NCBI GenBank assembly: GCA_035552095.1
Contig: DASZMA010000096.1
Location: 1-64,000 of the forward strand
Direction of reading: 5' to 3'
DNA: 64,000 bases
DNA from: Bog-473 sp035552095
Lineage (GTDB): Bacteria; Actinomycetota; Acidimicrobiia; Acidimicrobiales; RAAP-2
The notes under the pieces were generated by a model that did not search any database, had not been told where the DNA came from, and saw only the letters and a list, made by a program, of their open reading frames with translations. Position 1 is the stretch's first letter, and every line of letters starts with the position of its first letter. A program made the translations under genes and the position numbers. Positions 15,673 to 23,715 of the stretch are shown here, one piece after another.

Positions 15673-16871
15673 CGGAGTGGCACGTAGCCCGGCACGAGTT
15701 GATGGCGCGTGTCGAGGTATCCCTTGGCCTCGGGCAGCCCACCGAACCTTCCGTGGCTCCAGCGCACCTCGACGTGGCCGGCCACCTCGTGCAGCTGCCC
15801 GCTGGCCCGCTCCCGCACGGTGGCCAACCAGCCCACTCGGGGTTGACCACCCGCTTGGGCGAAGACCTCGAAGCGGACCAGAGCGAAGAGCTGCCGCCAG
15901 TCCCACGGGGTGGCGATGCGCAGGCGCAGCGACTGGGTGGGGCTTGAGCCCAGCACAAAGTAGGGCGCGCTCCCCATGCGCAGGAGGCGCCACAGCATCG
16001 CTTCCCCCGCACCGGCGCTGCCGGCGCCCGAGAGCGAGCCTCGCCACCGGTTTGCTGACGCCTGCGCCACCACGTCGGAGAGCTCGCGGTAGGCCGCCTT
16101 GGCTTGGCCCGGCCATCCGGACTTGAGGCGGTCACTCAGCGCCACGCGCTGGGCTGACGTGAGGTCGACCGCCCGCATCGGCAGCTCGCCCAGCACGGCG
16201 GCCGCAGGGCGGGCCACGGCGGGAGCCGCCTGGTCGGGTCGCTGGCCGGGATCAACCACTTCAAGACCAGGGAGGGCCGGCGCCGGGACGAGAGACCCGA
16301 TCGGCCGGGCCAGAGCGCTCAACCCGCCGGCCCCGCCGCCGGAGAGCACCGCACCCTCGACCACCTCGTCCTGCACCAGCCGACGGACGGTGTCGTACAG
16401 CGCTTGATACGGCTCTGGCGCCACCTCGGCGTACCAGTCGCCGCCGGTGCCCCGCCCCCGCCGGCCCGGGCCACCGAGCAGGAGGTCGTCGAAGACGTGG
16501 GAGGGTGACACGTTGAACAGGATGTTGGACAGGTACTTGCAACTCACCAGGTAGACGTGGTCGATGCGCAGGTCGATCGGGGCCACCTCGTCGCCGCTGC
16601 CCCGGATCGACCCCTTCCACTCCACCGCTTCGGGCAATCGCCCCCGCAGGCCGTCGCGCGCCGCCAGGAAGGCCCGCCCGTTCTCCCAGGCGGCGTGGAA
16701 CTCCGAATCGAAGGCGCCACCGGCCCGGGCCGCGGCCAGGCTGTCCCAGTCTTCGGGGGACAGGCTGCGCATCACCGGCGAGCGTTCGGCCAGGACCTGG
16801 TCGAGGTCGCCCGGTCCGAGCAGGCCCAACCCCGTCCCCACCTCGGTCACCATGGTGCGCAGGTTGGGCAC
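15669..16871 (-). CDS. Protein of unknown function with a nuclease-like D...xxK segment
   Basis: 400 aa. Residues about 55-130 contain AFDSEFHAAWENGRAFL, VEWKGS (E84-W-K86), then APIDLRIDHVYLVSCKYLS (D100, D104, K112) followed by VSPSHVFDDLL. This acidic...xxK spacing resembles a PD-(D/E)XK core, but I cannot confirm the fold. The middle is Ala/Pro-rich linker; the C-terminal 180 residues are unfamiliar and rich in Trp and Arg. GTG 16871 follows GAAGGA at 7 nt. It lies downstream of a DNA methyltransferase and a 104-aa protein and overlaps the GNAT gene by 4 bp. Candidate restriction or DNA-processing partner, not established. Confidence 0.55.
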   Translation of the reverse strand: MPNLRTMVTEVGTGLGLLGPGDLDQVLAERSPVMRSLSPEDWDSLAAARAGGAFDSEFHAAWENGRAFLAARDGLRGRLPEAVEWKGSIRGSGDEVAPIDLRIDHVYLVSCKYLSNILFNVSPSHVFDDLLLGGPGRRGRGTGGDWYAEVAPEPYQALYDTVRRLVQDEVVEGAVLSGGGAGGLSALARPIGSLVPAPALPGLEVVDPGQRPDQAAPAVARPAAAVLGELPMRAVDLTSAQRVALSDRLKSGWPGQAKAAYRELSDVVAQASANRWRGSLSGAGSAGAGEAMLWRLLRMGSAPYFVLGSSPTQSLRLRIATPWDWRQLFALVRFEVFAQAGGQPRVGWLATVRERASGQLHEVAGHVEVRWSHGRFGGLPEAKGYLDTRHQLVPGYVPLR

Positions 16872-16944
16872 GCCAGCATCCTTCCACGCCGCCCAGCACC
16901 TTCCGGCGCCCCCCGGCCTGCCGCCCGGCCGGCTCACGGAGGGC

Positions 16945-17259
16945 CTATTCGTTGAAGAGGGGAGTGAGCTGCAGTTCCAGTGGGCCGACCTCGGCGTCGG
17001 TCGGACCGAAGAGGTCGGTGCTCTCGTAGACGTCGACTTCAATGCCCGTCCGGCCGATGAAGGCGAAGACGGCGTCGCCCCAACGCTCCTCGCGCAGGGC
17101 ATCACGCAGGGCGTCGCGCTCGCCGACCGGGAGCGCGCTGCCCGGAGTCTTGGCTACCAGCTGGCAGGCCAGCACCCAATTGAGCGTGGCCATGTCCCGG
17201 GCCACGAAGATCCGCGGTGGATCGTCGCGCACCACAGCGCAGGCGACGAGTGTGCTCAT
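16945..17259 (-). CDS. Small conserved-looking protein coupled to the DNA methyltransferase
   Basis: 104 aa (MSTLVACAVVRDDPPRIFVARD...). Mixed alpha/beta character with a hydrophobic core, no Cys cluster and no transmembrane segment. I do not recognise a family. The ATG overlaps the methyltransferase TGA by 4 bp (ATGA), so it is made together with the enzyme. The next gene starts about 70 bp downstream. A role as specificity or control partner is possible but unsupported. Confidence 0.6.
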   Translation of the reverse strand: MSTLVACAVVRDDPPRIFVARDMATLNWVLACQLVAKTPGSALPVGERDALRDALREERWGDAVFAFIGRTGIEVDVYESTDLFGPTDAEVGPLELQLTPLFNE

Positions 17260-18683
17260 CCCTTGTGGGGTGCGATGTCCTCGGCCGTCCAGAAGCCGGA
17301 GAGCGGCGCCGCCTGCTTCCCGCCGGCATATGCCGTCAGCCGGTCGTGGGCCTCGGCCGAGAACAGGTCGATGGCGTCGAAGAACCCGGCCGGACCGACC
17401 GAACGCAGGGCGCGATCGGCCTCACTACCTGGGCGAGGCAGCTGCGGCGTCAGGATGATCAGTGGCCCGACCTTGCCGCTGGCCATGACGTGGGATCGCC
17501 CGAGGGCCCGCCAGACCGAGTCCGTCTTCGACATGCCGCCCCGGTACGCCGAGTTCACCCCGGCCACATCGAAGTACCAGGTCGTCCCGGTGGCGTCGGC
17601 GGCGGTGAAGCCCACGATCAGACCCAGACCCTTCAGCCGCCGGTTGGACCGCACGTCGGCGAAGCCGGCCTCGACCAGGGCCTCCTTGGCCAGCACGCCG
17701 GCTGAAGTGCCGTTGCCGGCGTCCGACCGCCCACTCGCCGGCCCGGTCCCGGTTCCAACCCCGTCCACTGTCTCGGGCTCCTCGGCCAGCCGGGCCCGGG
17801 CCAATTCCACGTAGGCCGGGTCCAGGTCGTAGCCGATGCCGGCCCGGCCGCTGCGCCGCGCCGCCAGCACGGTGGAGCCCGACCCGAGGAAGGGGTCGAG
17901 CACCAGGTCGCCGGCGAAGGTGTAGAGCTCAATCAGGCGCTGCGGCAGTTCCACTGGAAACGGGGCGGGGTGCTGGACCCGGTTGGCCCGCTCGGGTGGG
18001 ATGTCCCACACGTCGAGGGTGAGGGCCATGAAGTCGTCCGCTCGAATGGTGCTCTCGTAGGGCAGCCCGGCCTCGGCCCGCTCCTTGGGGCTCTTGGCCC
18101 GGCCGAACCGACCCTTGCTGGCCACGATCACCCGCTCGGTGACATCGCGCAGGACCGGGTTGGTGGCCGAGCGGAAGGAGCCCCAGGCGCACGATCCGCT
18201 GGCGCCGTCGCCCTTCTGCCAGACGATCTCGCCCCGGGGGAGCAGGTGCAGGTCGTCCTGGAGGATGGACATGACGTCGGCGGCCAGGCTGCGGTACGGC
18301 TTGCGCCCGAGGTTGGCCACATTGACGGCGATCCGGCCTCCCGGCTCCAGCACCCGCTTGCACTCGGCAAATACCTCGCGCAGCAGCTGGAGGTACTCGA
18401 GATACGACCCGGGCACCCCCTCGCGGTCCAGCTCCTCTTCGTACTGCTTGCCGGCGAAGTAGGGGGGCGAGGTGACGACGAGGGCCACCGAGTCGTCGGC
18501 CACCGCATCCATCCGGCGGGCGTCGCCACAGATGCAGGACTCGACCACCGGCGCGTAGGCGTTGACGTGCTCGTCGGCGCTGATCTCGGGTGCCTCGAAG
18601 CGGGCGTAGAAGGCGTCCGCGATGTGGGACTCTCGGCGCCCGACGCCGAAGTTGGAAGTCGCTGTGCGACGTCGTGGGGCCAT
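17256..18683 (-). CDS. Site-specific DNA methyltransferase (beta class) with extra C-terminal domain
   Basis: 475 aa. TSPPY (residues 71-75, motif IV) precedes DPFLGSGST (263-271, motif I), the permuted beta-class order; the Ser before PP is typical of N4-cytosine enzymes, though N6-adenine is possible. The methyltransferase part ends near residue 310. The remaining 160 residues (with WYFDVAGVNSAYRGGMSKTDS, LGRSHVM and LIILTPQLPRPGS) form a further domain that looks like a restriction-endonuclease-type fold but lacks a clear catalytic triad. ATG 18683 was chosen over TTG 18695. First gene of a four-gene operon. Likely modification enzyme of a modification or restriction-like system. Confidence 0.85.
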   Translation of the reverse strand: MAPRRRTATSNFGVGRRESHIADAFYARFEAPEISADEHVNAYAPVVESCICGDARRMDAVADDSVALVVTSPPYFAGKQYEEELDREGVPGSYLEYLQLLREVFAECKRVLEPGGRIAVNVANLGRKPYRSLAADVMSILQDDLHLLPRGEIVWQKGDGASGSCAWGSFRSATNPVLRDVTERVIVASKGRFGRAKSPKERAEAGLPYESTIRADDFMALTLDVWDIPPERANRVQHPAPFPVELPQRLIELYTFAGDLVLDPFLGSGSTVLAARRSGRAGIGYDLDPAYVELARARLAEEPETVDGVGTGTGPASGRSDAGNGTSAGVLAKEALVEAGFADVRSNRRLKGLGLIVGFTAADATGTTWYFDVAGVNSAYRGGMSKTDSVWRALGRSHVMASGKVGPLIILTPQLPRPGSEADRALRSVGPAGFFDAIDLFSAEAHDRLTAYAGGKQAAPLSGFWTAEDIAPHKG

Positions 18684-18777
18684 GGGAATGCTCAAACTTA
18701 CCGGGCACCCGGCGGGCGCCGGGTGATCCCACCTGTCGTGAACTGGGTCATGCGGCGCACCCTAGGCAACGGGTGTC

Positions 18778-19236
18778 TCAGAGCTCGTAGACCACGAACG
18801 AGGTCAGCCGGGCCACCTGGTCGTATAGGGAGCGGGCCCGCCCGTTGTACTCCTGGGTGTGCCAATAGAGGTGATCGGCCCCCCGCTCGGCCGCTGCCCG
18901 CTGCGCCTCCTCCAGCAGGGCCCGGCCCAGGTCCGACCCCCGGGCGGTCGGGGCCACGAAGAGGTCCTCGAGGTAGCCGTTGGGCTGACCCGACCAGGTG
19001 GTGGGATGGACCACGCAGTGGGCCAGCCCGATGCCGTCGCCCGAGTCGCTCACCGCCAGCAAGCCGAACATGCCGTCGGCCTGGCTGGTCAGGCGGCCGA
19101 AGGTGGCCGTGGTCGTTTCCTCCGACAGCTCCGCTCGGTAGAACTCCAGATAGCCCTGCCACAGCGGCCGCCACTCGTCCCAATCGCCCTCGGCCAAGCT
19201 CCGGATCGTGTGCACGCTCCAGCATCCCATTGCCAT
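18778..19236 (-). CDS. GNAT family N-acetyltransferase
   Basis: 152 aa. GLAHCVVHPTTWSGQPNGYLEDLFVAPTARGSDLGRALLEEAQRAA carries the acetyl-CoA binding loop (R-G-S-D-L-G, a variant of Q/RxxGxG/A), and YNGRARSLYDQVA is the usual late helix. Acts on an unknown amine. ATG 19236 is adopted; an ATG two codons later is equally usable. Divergent from another GNAT gene with only 29 bp between them. Confidence 0.87.
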   Translation of the reverse strand: MAMGCWSVHTIRSLAEGDWDEWRPLWQGYLEFYRAELSEETTTATFGRLTSQADGMFGLLAVSDSGDGIGLAHCVVHPTTWSGQPNGYLEDLFVAPTARGSDLGRALLEEAQRAAAERGADHLYWHTQEYNGRARSLYDQVARLTSFVVYEL

Positions 19237-19265
19237 CGCCCCGAGACCTGACTAGACCGGGCGCC

Positions 19266-19787
19266 GTGCTCATCCGACGGGCCGGACCCAATGACACGGA
19301 ATCGATCCGCTGGGTACACGGTGCGGCCTTCGCCCGGGCCGGGTACCCCGACGGCCCGCCCGAGGTGGTGCTGGCCAATGAGCTGCGGGCTTGCCCCGCC
19401 TACCTGCCCACTCTCGACCTGGTGGCCGAGGTCGACGGCGCGGTGGTGGGCCACGTCATTGCCACCCGGGCCACCATCGGCCCCGATGCTTCGCCAGTGC
19501 TCGGGCTGGGACCGCTGGGTGTCCATCCCGACCATCAGGGTCAAGGCGTCGGCTCGGTCCTGGTGCGCGCCACGATCGCCCGGGCCGACGAAATGGGTGA
19601 GCCGATGATCGTCCTGCTCGGCGATCCGTCCTACTACGCCCGGTTCGGCTTTGTCCTCTCCTCCACCGTAGGAATCGAACCGCCTGATGAAGCGTGGGTT
19701 CACCACTTCCAGGTACGCCCGGGCCAGAACTATGACCCCGCCGTCCGGGGCCGGTTCGCCTACGCCGAGCCGTTCGACCACCTCTAA
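19266..19787 (+). CDS. GNAT family N-acetyltransferase (YhbS-like)
   Basis: 173 aa from GTG 19266 (VLIRRAGPNDTESIRWVH). VLGLGPLGVHPDHQGQGVGSVLVRATI is a textbook acetyl-CoA loop (Q-G-Q-G-V-G), and VLLGDPSYYARFGF is the signature of the YhbS branch. Upstream of the GTG the open frame runs antisense through the methyltransferase and is not coding. TAGACC lies 7 nt before the GTG, a weak form of the leaderless pattern. Confidence 0.87.
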   Translation: MLIRRAGPNDTESIRWVHGAAFARAGYPDGPPEVVLANELRACPAYLPTLDLVAEVDGAVVGHVIATRATIGPDASPVLGLGPLGVHPDHQGQGVGSVLVRATIARADEMGEPMIVLLGDPSYYARFGFVLSSTVGIEPPDEAWVHHFQVRPGQNYDPAVRGRFAYAEPFDHL

Positions 19788-20044
19788 CGGCTGCGTTGTC
19801 CGCCTGTTGGTATCGGCAGACATCAACGTCGTTCGTGGGCCACTCACTTCTCTTGACTCGTTTTCCAGCGAGAAGGTCCGATTGGGCGATCGCCAGAAGG
19901 TTCGCGAGCCGATGCGATTGCTGTCGGTGCACCTGAGCATGCCCGAGTAGGCGATCCCGGCGAAGGACTTGTAGCGCCAGCTTGGAGGGTGGCAGACCAG
20001 TTCTCCGGGGTGAGCTGGCTCATCCCCATGCAAAGATCAAGGAC

Positions 20045-20779
20045 ATGGCAGCACATACCTGGGGGCGAGATATTGCGAAGATCTACGACTCGACCTCGGC
20101 GGTGATGTTCGACCCATCAGTGCTTGACCCGGCCGTCGACTTTCTCGCGCGGTTGGCAAACGGAGGAACCGCTCTCGAGTTTGCGATTGGCACCGGGCGC
20201 GTCGCCCTGCCGCTGAGCACTCGGGGAGTATCGGTCTCAGGTATCGAGCTGTCCCCCGACATGGTCGAACAGATGAAGGCCAAGCCTGGAGCCGACCAGA
20301 TCCCAGTGACCATCGGCGACATGACGACGACCCGGGTGCCGGGATCTTTCAATCTCGTCTACATCGTGTGGAACGCCATCATGAATGTAACCACCCAAGA
20401 TGAGCAGCTGGCGGTTGTCGCCAATGCCGCAGCGCACCTTGAACCGGGTGGATATTTCGTTGTCGAGGTTGGGATTCCCGAACTGCGTCGTCTCCCTCCT
20501 GGAGAGAAGGGGCGAGTGTTCACCCTCGAGGCAGATCACGTCGGTATCGAGACCTTTGATGACCTCATTGACCAGGTGTCATGGTCGCACCATTGGATGG
20601 AAGTTGACGGACAGTTGGTCCGACACTCGGCGCCTTACCGTTACCTATGGCCCTCTGAACTCGAGCTCATGGGCAAAGTGGCTGGCCTTCAGTTGGCGGA
20701 GCGTTGGGCGGGGTGGCGTCGTGAGCCGTTGACGTCAGAGAGTCCGCAACAGATCGTCGTGTTCGAAAAGGTCAAGTAG
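20045..20779 (+). CDS. Class I SAM-dependent methyltransferase
   Basis: 244 aa. ALEFAIGTGRVALPLSTRGVSVSGIELSPDMVEQM is a motif I/II Rossmann methyltransferase core near residues 45-80, with IGDMTT (motif III region) and FNLVYIVWNAIMNV following. Substrate unknown; small-molecule O- or N-methyltransferases have this shape. ATG 20045 (MAAHTWGRDIAKIYD) chosen by homology; the preceding AAGG is too close to act as a normal ribosome site. The 257 bp before it (19788-20044) show nothing recognisable. Confidence 0.82.
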   Translation: MAAHTWGRDIAKIYDSTSAVMFDPSVLDPAVDFLARLANGGTALEFAIGTGRVALPLSTRGVSVSGIELSPDMVEQMKAKPGADQIPVTIGDMTTTRVPGSFNLVYIVWNAIMNVTTQDEQLAVVANAAAHLEPGGYFVVEVGIPELRRLPPGEKGRVFTLEADHVGIETFDDLIDQVSWSHHWMEVDGQLVRHSAPYRYLWPSELELMGKVAGLQLAERWAGWRREPLTSESPQQIVVFEKVK

Positions 20780-20827
20780 CTCAGGCCGTCGGTTAAGGAC
20801 GAATTGCGCAAGATTAGGCAGGCCGAT

Positions 20828-21691
20828 TCATTTACCGAAGGGGAAGGGTCCAACTCCGGTACATGAAAGTGAGGACAACGGCACCGTGCGGGTGTTCGGA
20901 CTCCCCGTGCCGACGATGAACGTTCCGATTTTGGTAGTCCCATTGCTCTCGTAGACCGGGATTGAGACGCTCCGTCCCGTAATAGCTCTTTGTCGAGCGA
21001 GCGCCTGCGCTGGATTCCGCATGTCGCCTCCGCTTGCGCAATTGAGATCTGTCGCCTTCACATAGCCCGAGCGACGTCCTCGGTCGAAGGCTACCGAAAT
21101 GAGGTCGGGTGAGTGACCCTTGTTGAGCACACCGTAGGTTTGCCCGTGGGCGTTGGTCTTCAACGGGGTGATGACCTGGTTGACATAGGCGGCCCGCAGC
21201 TTCCAAGAGGCGCTGGCACTCGTGGTGATCGTCATGGTGTGTTGACCAGCCGGAAGTGGAACGACTTCGCTGGCTCCACAACCTTGAGGTCCGGGATGGC
21301 TGATATCAGCCTGTGAACAACTCAGACTTGAGCCGTCTGGGAACTGATACGTGGCGACGCTCAACCCAGTCAGCGTGAGCGATATATCAGTCGTCCCGCG
21401 TGGAGGCGGCCCCAAATCGACGGTGGCGGTGCCGGTGCGGTCTGCGACGACAGCACCGGATAGCTGCCGGTCGGATGGAGCACCAGGCTGTGAACTGAAT
21501 TCGTTGGCCAGCGCAACGCCACCGCCAACGGAAAGCCCAATGCCCAGCCCAATGACGACCCCGGTGTGACGCCAACGTCCCAGAAGTCGCCGGGACCTCT
21601 TCGAGGTCGCCTGCTCAAGCTGCGTGCGGGCCGCGACTTGCCTGAAGGTGGGAATCGCTCGATCGGGTGGCAGGACAAAGAGATCTGACAT
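20828..21691 (-). CDS. Membrane-anchored protein coupled to an ECF sigma factor
   Basis: 287 aa. The N-terminal 40 residues are basic and cytoplasmic, one transmembrane helix (HTGVVIGLGIGLSVGGGVALA) follows at about 42-62, and the remainder is extracytoplasmic and beta-rich with two Cys pairs. Start and stop overlap with the sigma factor (TAATG). Position and topology suggest a sigma-factor partner or anti-sigma-like sensor, but it lacks the ZAS zinc motif (HxxxCxxC), so its role in binding sigma is not shown. Confidence 0.62.
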   Translation of the reverse strand: MSDLFVLPPDRAIPTFRQVAARTQLEQATSKRSRRLLGRWRHTGVVIGLGIGLSVGGGVALANEFSSQPGAPSDRQLSGAVVADRTGTATVDLGPPPRGTTDISLTLTGLSVATYQFPDGSSLSCSQADISHPGPQGCGASEVVPLPAGQHTMTITTSASASWKLRAAYVNQVITPLKTNAHGQTYGVLNKGHSPDLISVAFDRGRRSGYVKATDLNCASGGDMRNPAQALARQRAITGRSVSIPVYESNGTTKIGTFIVGTGSPNTRTVPLSSLSCTGVGPFPFGK

Positions 21692-22296
21692 TACGAGCCC
21701 TCTCCTCCATGGTCGGCCGCAGATAGGCGAAGCGTGCCATTTGCGGGATCCATCACGGCGCGCAGGCGTACGTGGGCACGAGAGAGTCTGGACTTGACCG
21801 TGCCGGTCGGGATGGCCAGGGCTGTGGCGGTCTCCTCATAGGTCAGACCCGACCAGTCGCAGAGAGCAATGACCTCTTGATCCTCTCGACTGAGCTGGCG
21901 GACTACAGCTAGAAGGCGTCGCATGGTTTGGATATCGTCCAATCGTGCATTCGTCTCAAGGTCGAACGGATCGGGATCCTCGGGCTTGGGGAGCTTGGCC
22001 AACAGGCGGGAGTAGCGCTGACGCGATCGTTCGGCATTGCGCAGACAGTTGTTCGCCACGGCGAGTAGCCACGGCAGGACTGACTCCCCGTGAAGCCGCA
22101 CCTTCGTACGCCTGCGCCACGCTTCGAGGAATACGACACTCGTGAGGTCTTCGGCCAGTGACCAGTCGGCGGTCCGACGGAAGCAGTGGTTATAGACCTT
22201 CTTCGCATGACGGTCGAACAAATCGCCGAAGGCAACCGAATCGTGCGAGCTGGCTCGACGCCACAACTCCGAATCCGATGGCTGCTCTGGTCCCAC
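21691..22296 (-). CDS. RNA polymerase ECF sigma factor
   Basis: 201 aa. Region 2 spans about residues 20-85 (AFGDLFDRHAKKVYNHCFRR, WSLAEDLTSVVFLEAWRR) and region 4 about 120-180 (VRQLSREDQEVIALCDWSGLTYEETATAL, GTVKSRLSRAHVRLR). Directs RNA polymerase to a stress or envelope regulon. GTG 22296; CATAGT lies 6 nt upstream on the minus strand, so the gene may be leaderless. Overlaps the membrane partner gene by one base. Confidence 0.92.
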   Translation of the reverse strand: MGPEQPSDSELWRRASSHDSVAFGDLFDRHAKKVYNHCFRRTADWSLAEDLTSVVFLEAWRRRTKVRLHGESVLPWLLAVANNCLRNAERSRQRYSRLLAKLPKPEDPDPFDLETNARLDDIQTMRRLLAVVRQLSREDQEVIALCDWSGLTYEETATALAIPTGTVKSRLSRAHVRLRAVMDPANGTLRLSAADHGGEGS

Positions 22297-22579
22297 ACTT
22301 CAACTATGTCCGGCACCCGTCATCTGGTTCCCGCAATCGTGCTCTCCGTGAGAACCTAAGACGCTGACCGCAACTGCGGTTGGGGAATCAATACTCCAAG
22401 TGTGACCCCAAGTACGCGAATATTCGTCAGCTTGTCCCTCAGGTTTAGGCGGCTTGTCCGCCTCTGGGATGTCCGAATTAGGGGATCAGCCCTTCGCCGA
22501 CGTCTCTTTTCGAAATCCGCAGGTTTCGGGTTGAGACTCAGATCAACGGTTCAAACGCATTTGCAATGGCATTGGCCGG
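22297..22579. other. Non-coding gap upstream of the sigma factor
   Basis: 283 bp between the divergently read sigma factor start and the 3' end of the LacI gene. More AT-rich than the surroundings. No convincing ORF, hairpin or repeat was seen beyond the CATAGT box before the sigma factor. Confidence 0.4.
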
Positions 22580-23617
22580 TTAGGACACCGGCCGCCCGGT
22601 CGATGCGCGGATGACCAACTCGGGATCGAAGACGACCTGGCGATGGCGGTGGTCCGGGTCGGCCGCCTCCTCCAACAACAGAGCCGCGGCCACTTGACCG
22701 AGTTCTTGGCGCGGTTGGCGCACCGAGGTCAGGGGGACGCCGGCGGAGGCAGCGAACTCAATGTCGTCGTAGCCCACCAGGGAGATGTCGCCCGGCACCG
22801 AGAGACCGGACGCCCCCAGCTCCTGCAGCAGCCCGAGGGCGATCAGGTCGTTGGCGCAGAACACTGCGCTGGGTCGCTCCCGCGCCGGGAGGGCGAGCAG
22901 GCTGCCGGCCGCCTCCCGGCCGCCGGCCACGTTGAGGCTGGGGGCGGTGATGGTCATCACGGTTCCGTGACCGGCTTTGGTTGCCGCAGCCGCCTTGAGT
23001 GCCCCCCGCTGGCGGTCGGCCACCTGGGTCGAGCTGCCGCCGCCGACGAAGGCGATCCGGGTGTGGCCCAGGTCGAGCAGATGCCGCACTGCCATGTGCC
23101 CGCCGGCCACGTCGTCCACCGAGACCGAGCAGCCCAGCGGCGTCTTGAGGTAGTAGTCAAGCAGGATGGTCGGGATGCCCCGTGAGGCCGCCAGGGAGGG
23201 CTGACGGGTGGAAGCGGCGGCCGGCACAATGAGGATTCCCTGCACCCGTTGCTCGACCAGGAGCTCCACATAGCGGGCTTCCTTCTCGGGGTCGTCGTCG
23301 CTGTTGCACAGAATGACCGAGAGGCCGGCGGCGCTGGCCGCGTCCTCCACCCCGCGGGCCACGTCGGTGAAGAAGGGATTGGTGATATCGAGCACGATCA
23401 GGCCCAAGGTGCGGCTGCGGCCGGCGCGCAGCTGCCGGGCCGACTCGTTGCGCACGAAACCTAACTCGTCAATGGCCCGCCGGACCCGGTCACGGGTGGG
23501 GGAGGCCACCAAGTCAGGGCGGTTCAGGACGTTGGAGACGGTCCCGACCGAGACGCCGGCGCGGCGGGCCACCTCGCGCACGCTGGTGGTCGAAGAGCTG
23601 CTCTTGGGGGTGGTCAC
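22580..23617 (-). CDS. LacI family transcriptional regulator, likely of rhamnose utilisation
   Basis: 345 aa from GTG 23617. The N-terminal helix-turn-helix and hinge (SVREVARRAGVSVGTVSNVLNRPD, then LRAGRSRTLGLIV) are classical LacI. The periplasmic-binding-protein-like effector domain follows (VLDITNPFFTDVARGVEDAA...GISLVGYDD-type segment). Divergent from rhamnulokinase; a LacI-type operator lies in the shared region and related sites precede the rhamnose isomerase and rhamnosidase genes. GGAGG lies 9 nt before GTG. An upstream TTG is also open. Repressor of the rhamnose genes is the natural inference. Confidence 0.88.
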   Translation of the reverse strand: MTTPKSSSSTTSVREVARRAGVSVGTVSNVLNRPDLVASPTRDRVRRAIDELGFVRNESARQLRAGRSRTLGLIVLDITNPFFTDVARGVEDAASAAGLSVILCNSDDDPEKEARYVELLVEQRVQGILIVPAAASTRQPSLAASRGIPTILLDYYLKTPLGCSVSVDDVAGGHMAVRHLLDLGHTRIAFVGGGSSTQVADRQRGALKAAAATKAGHGTVMTITAPSLNVAGGREAAGSLLALPARERPSAVFCANDLIALGLLQELGASGLSVPGDISLVGYDDIEFAASAGVPLTSVRQPRQELGQVAAALLLEEAADPDHRHRQVVFDPELVIRASTGRPVS

Positions 23618-23656
23618 CGCCGGCTGCCTCCCTTCCCCCGCCTCCGGGCCGCCGGC

Positions 23657-23694
23657 TTGCCGATCACCTGCCGCCTCCTTACTGTAACGATTCA
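23657..23694 (+). promoter_or_regulatory. rhaB promoter with overlapping LacI-type operator
   Basis: -35 TTGCCG (23657-23662), a 17-nt spacer and -10 TACTGT (23680-23685). The operator TGTAACGATTCA (23683-23694) overlaps the -10 box and transcription start. It matches its own reverse complement at 8 of 12 positions and the LacI-family pattern TGNAAC-GNTTNCA, and related sites recur at 36507 and 36616. Confidence 0.6.
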
Positions 23695-23715
23695 AGTGCT
23701 ACGAGGAGGGACACC

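Noticed and set aside
17970..19265. Long upstream extension of the GNAT gene at 19266
   Set aside because: The extra 432 codons are antisense to the DNA methyltransferase and another GNAT gene. The real product begins at GTG 19266.
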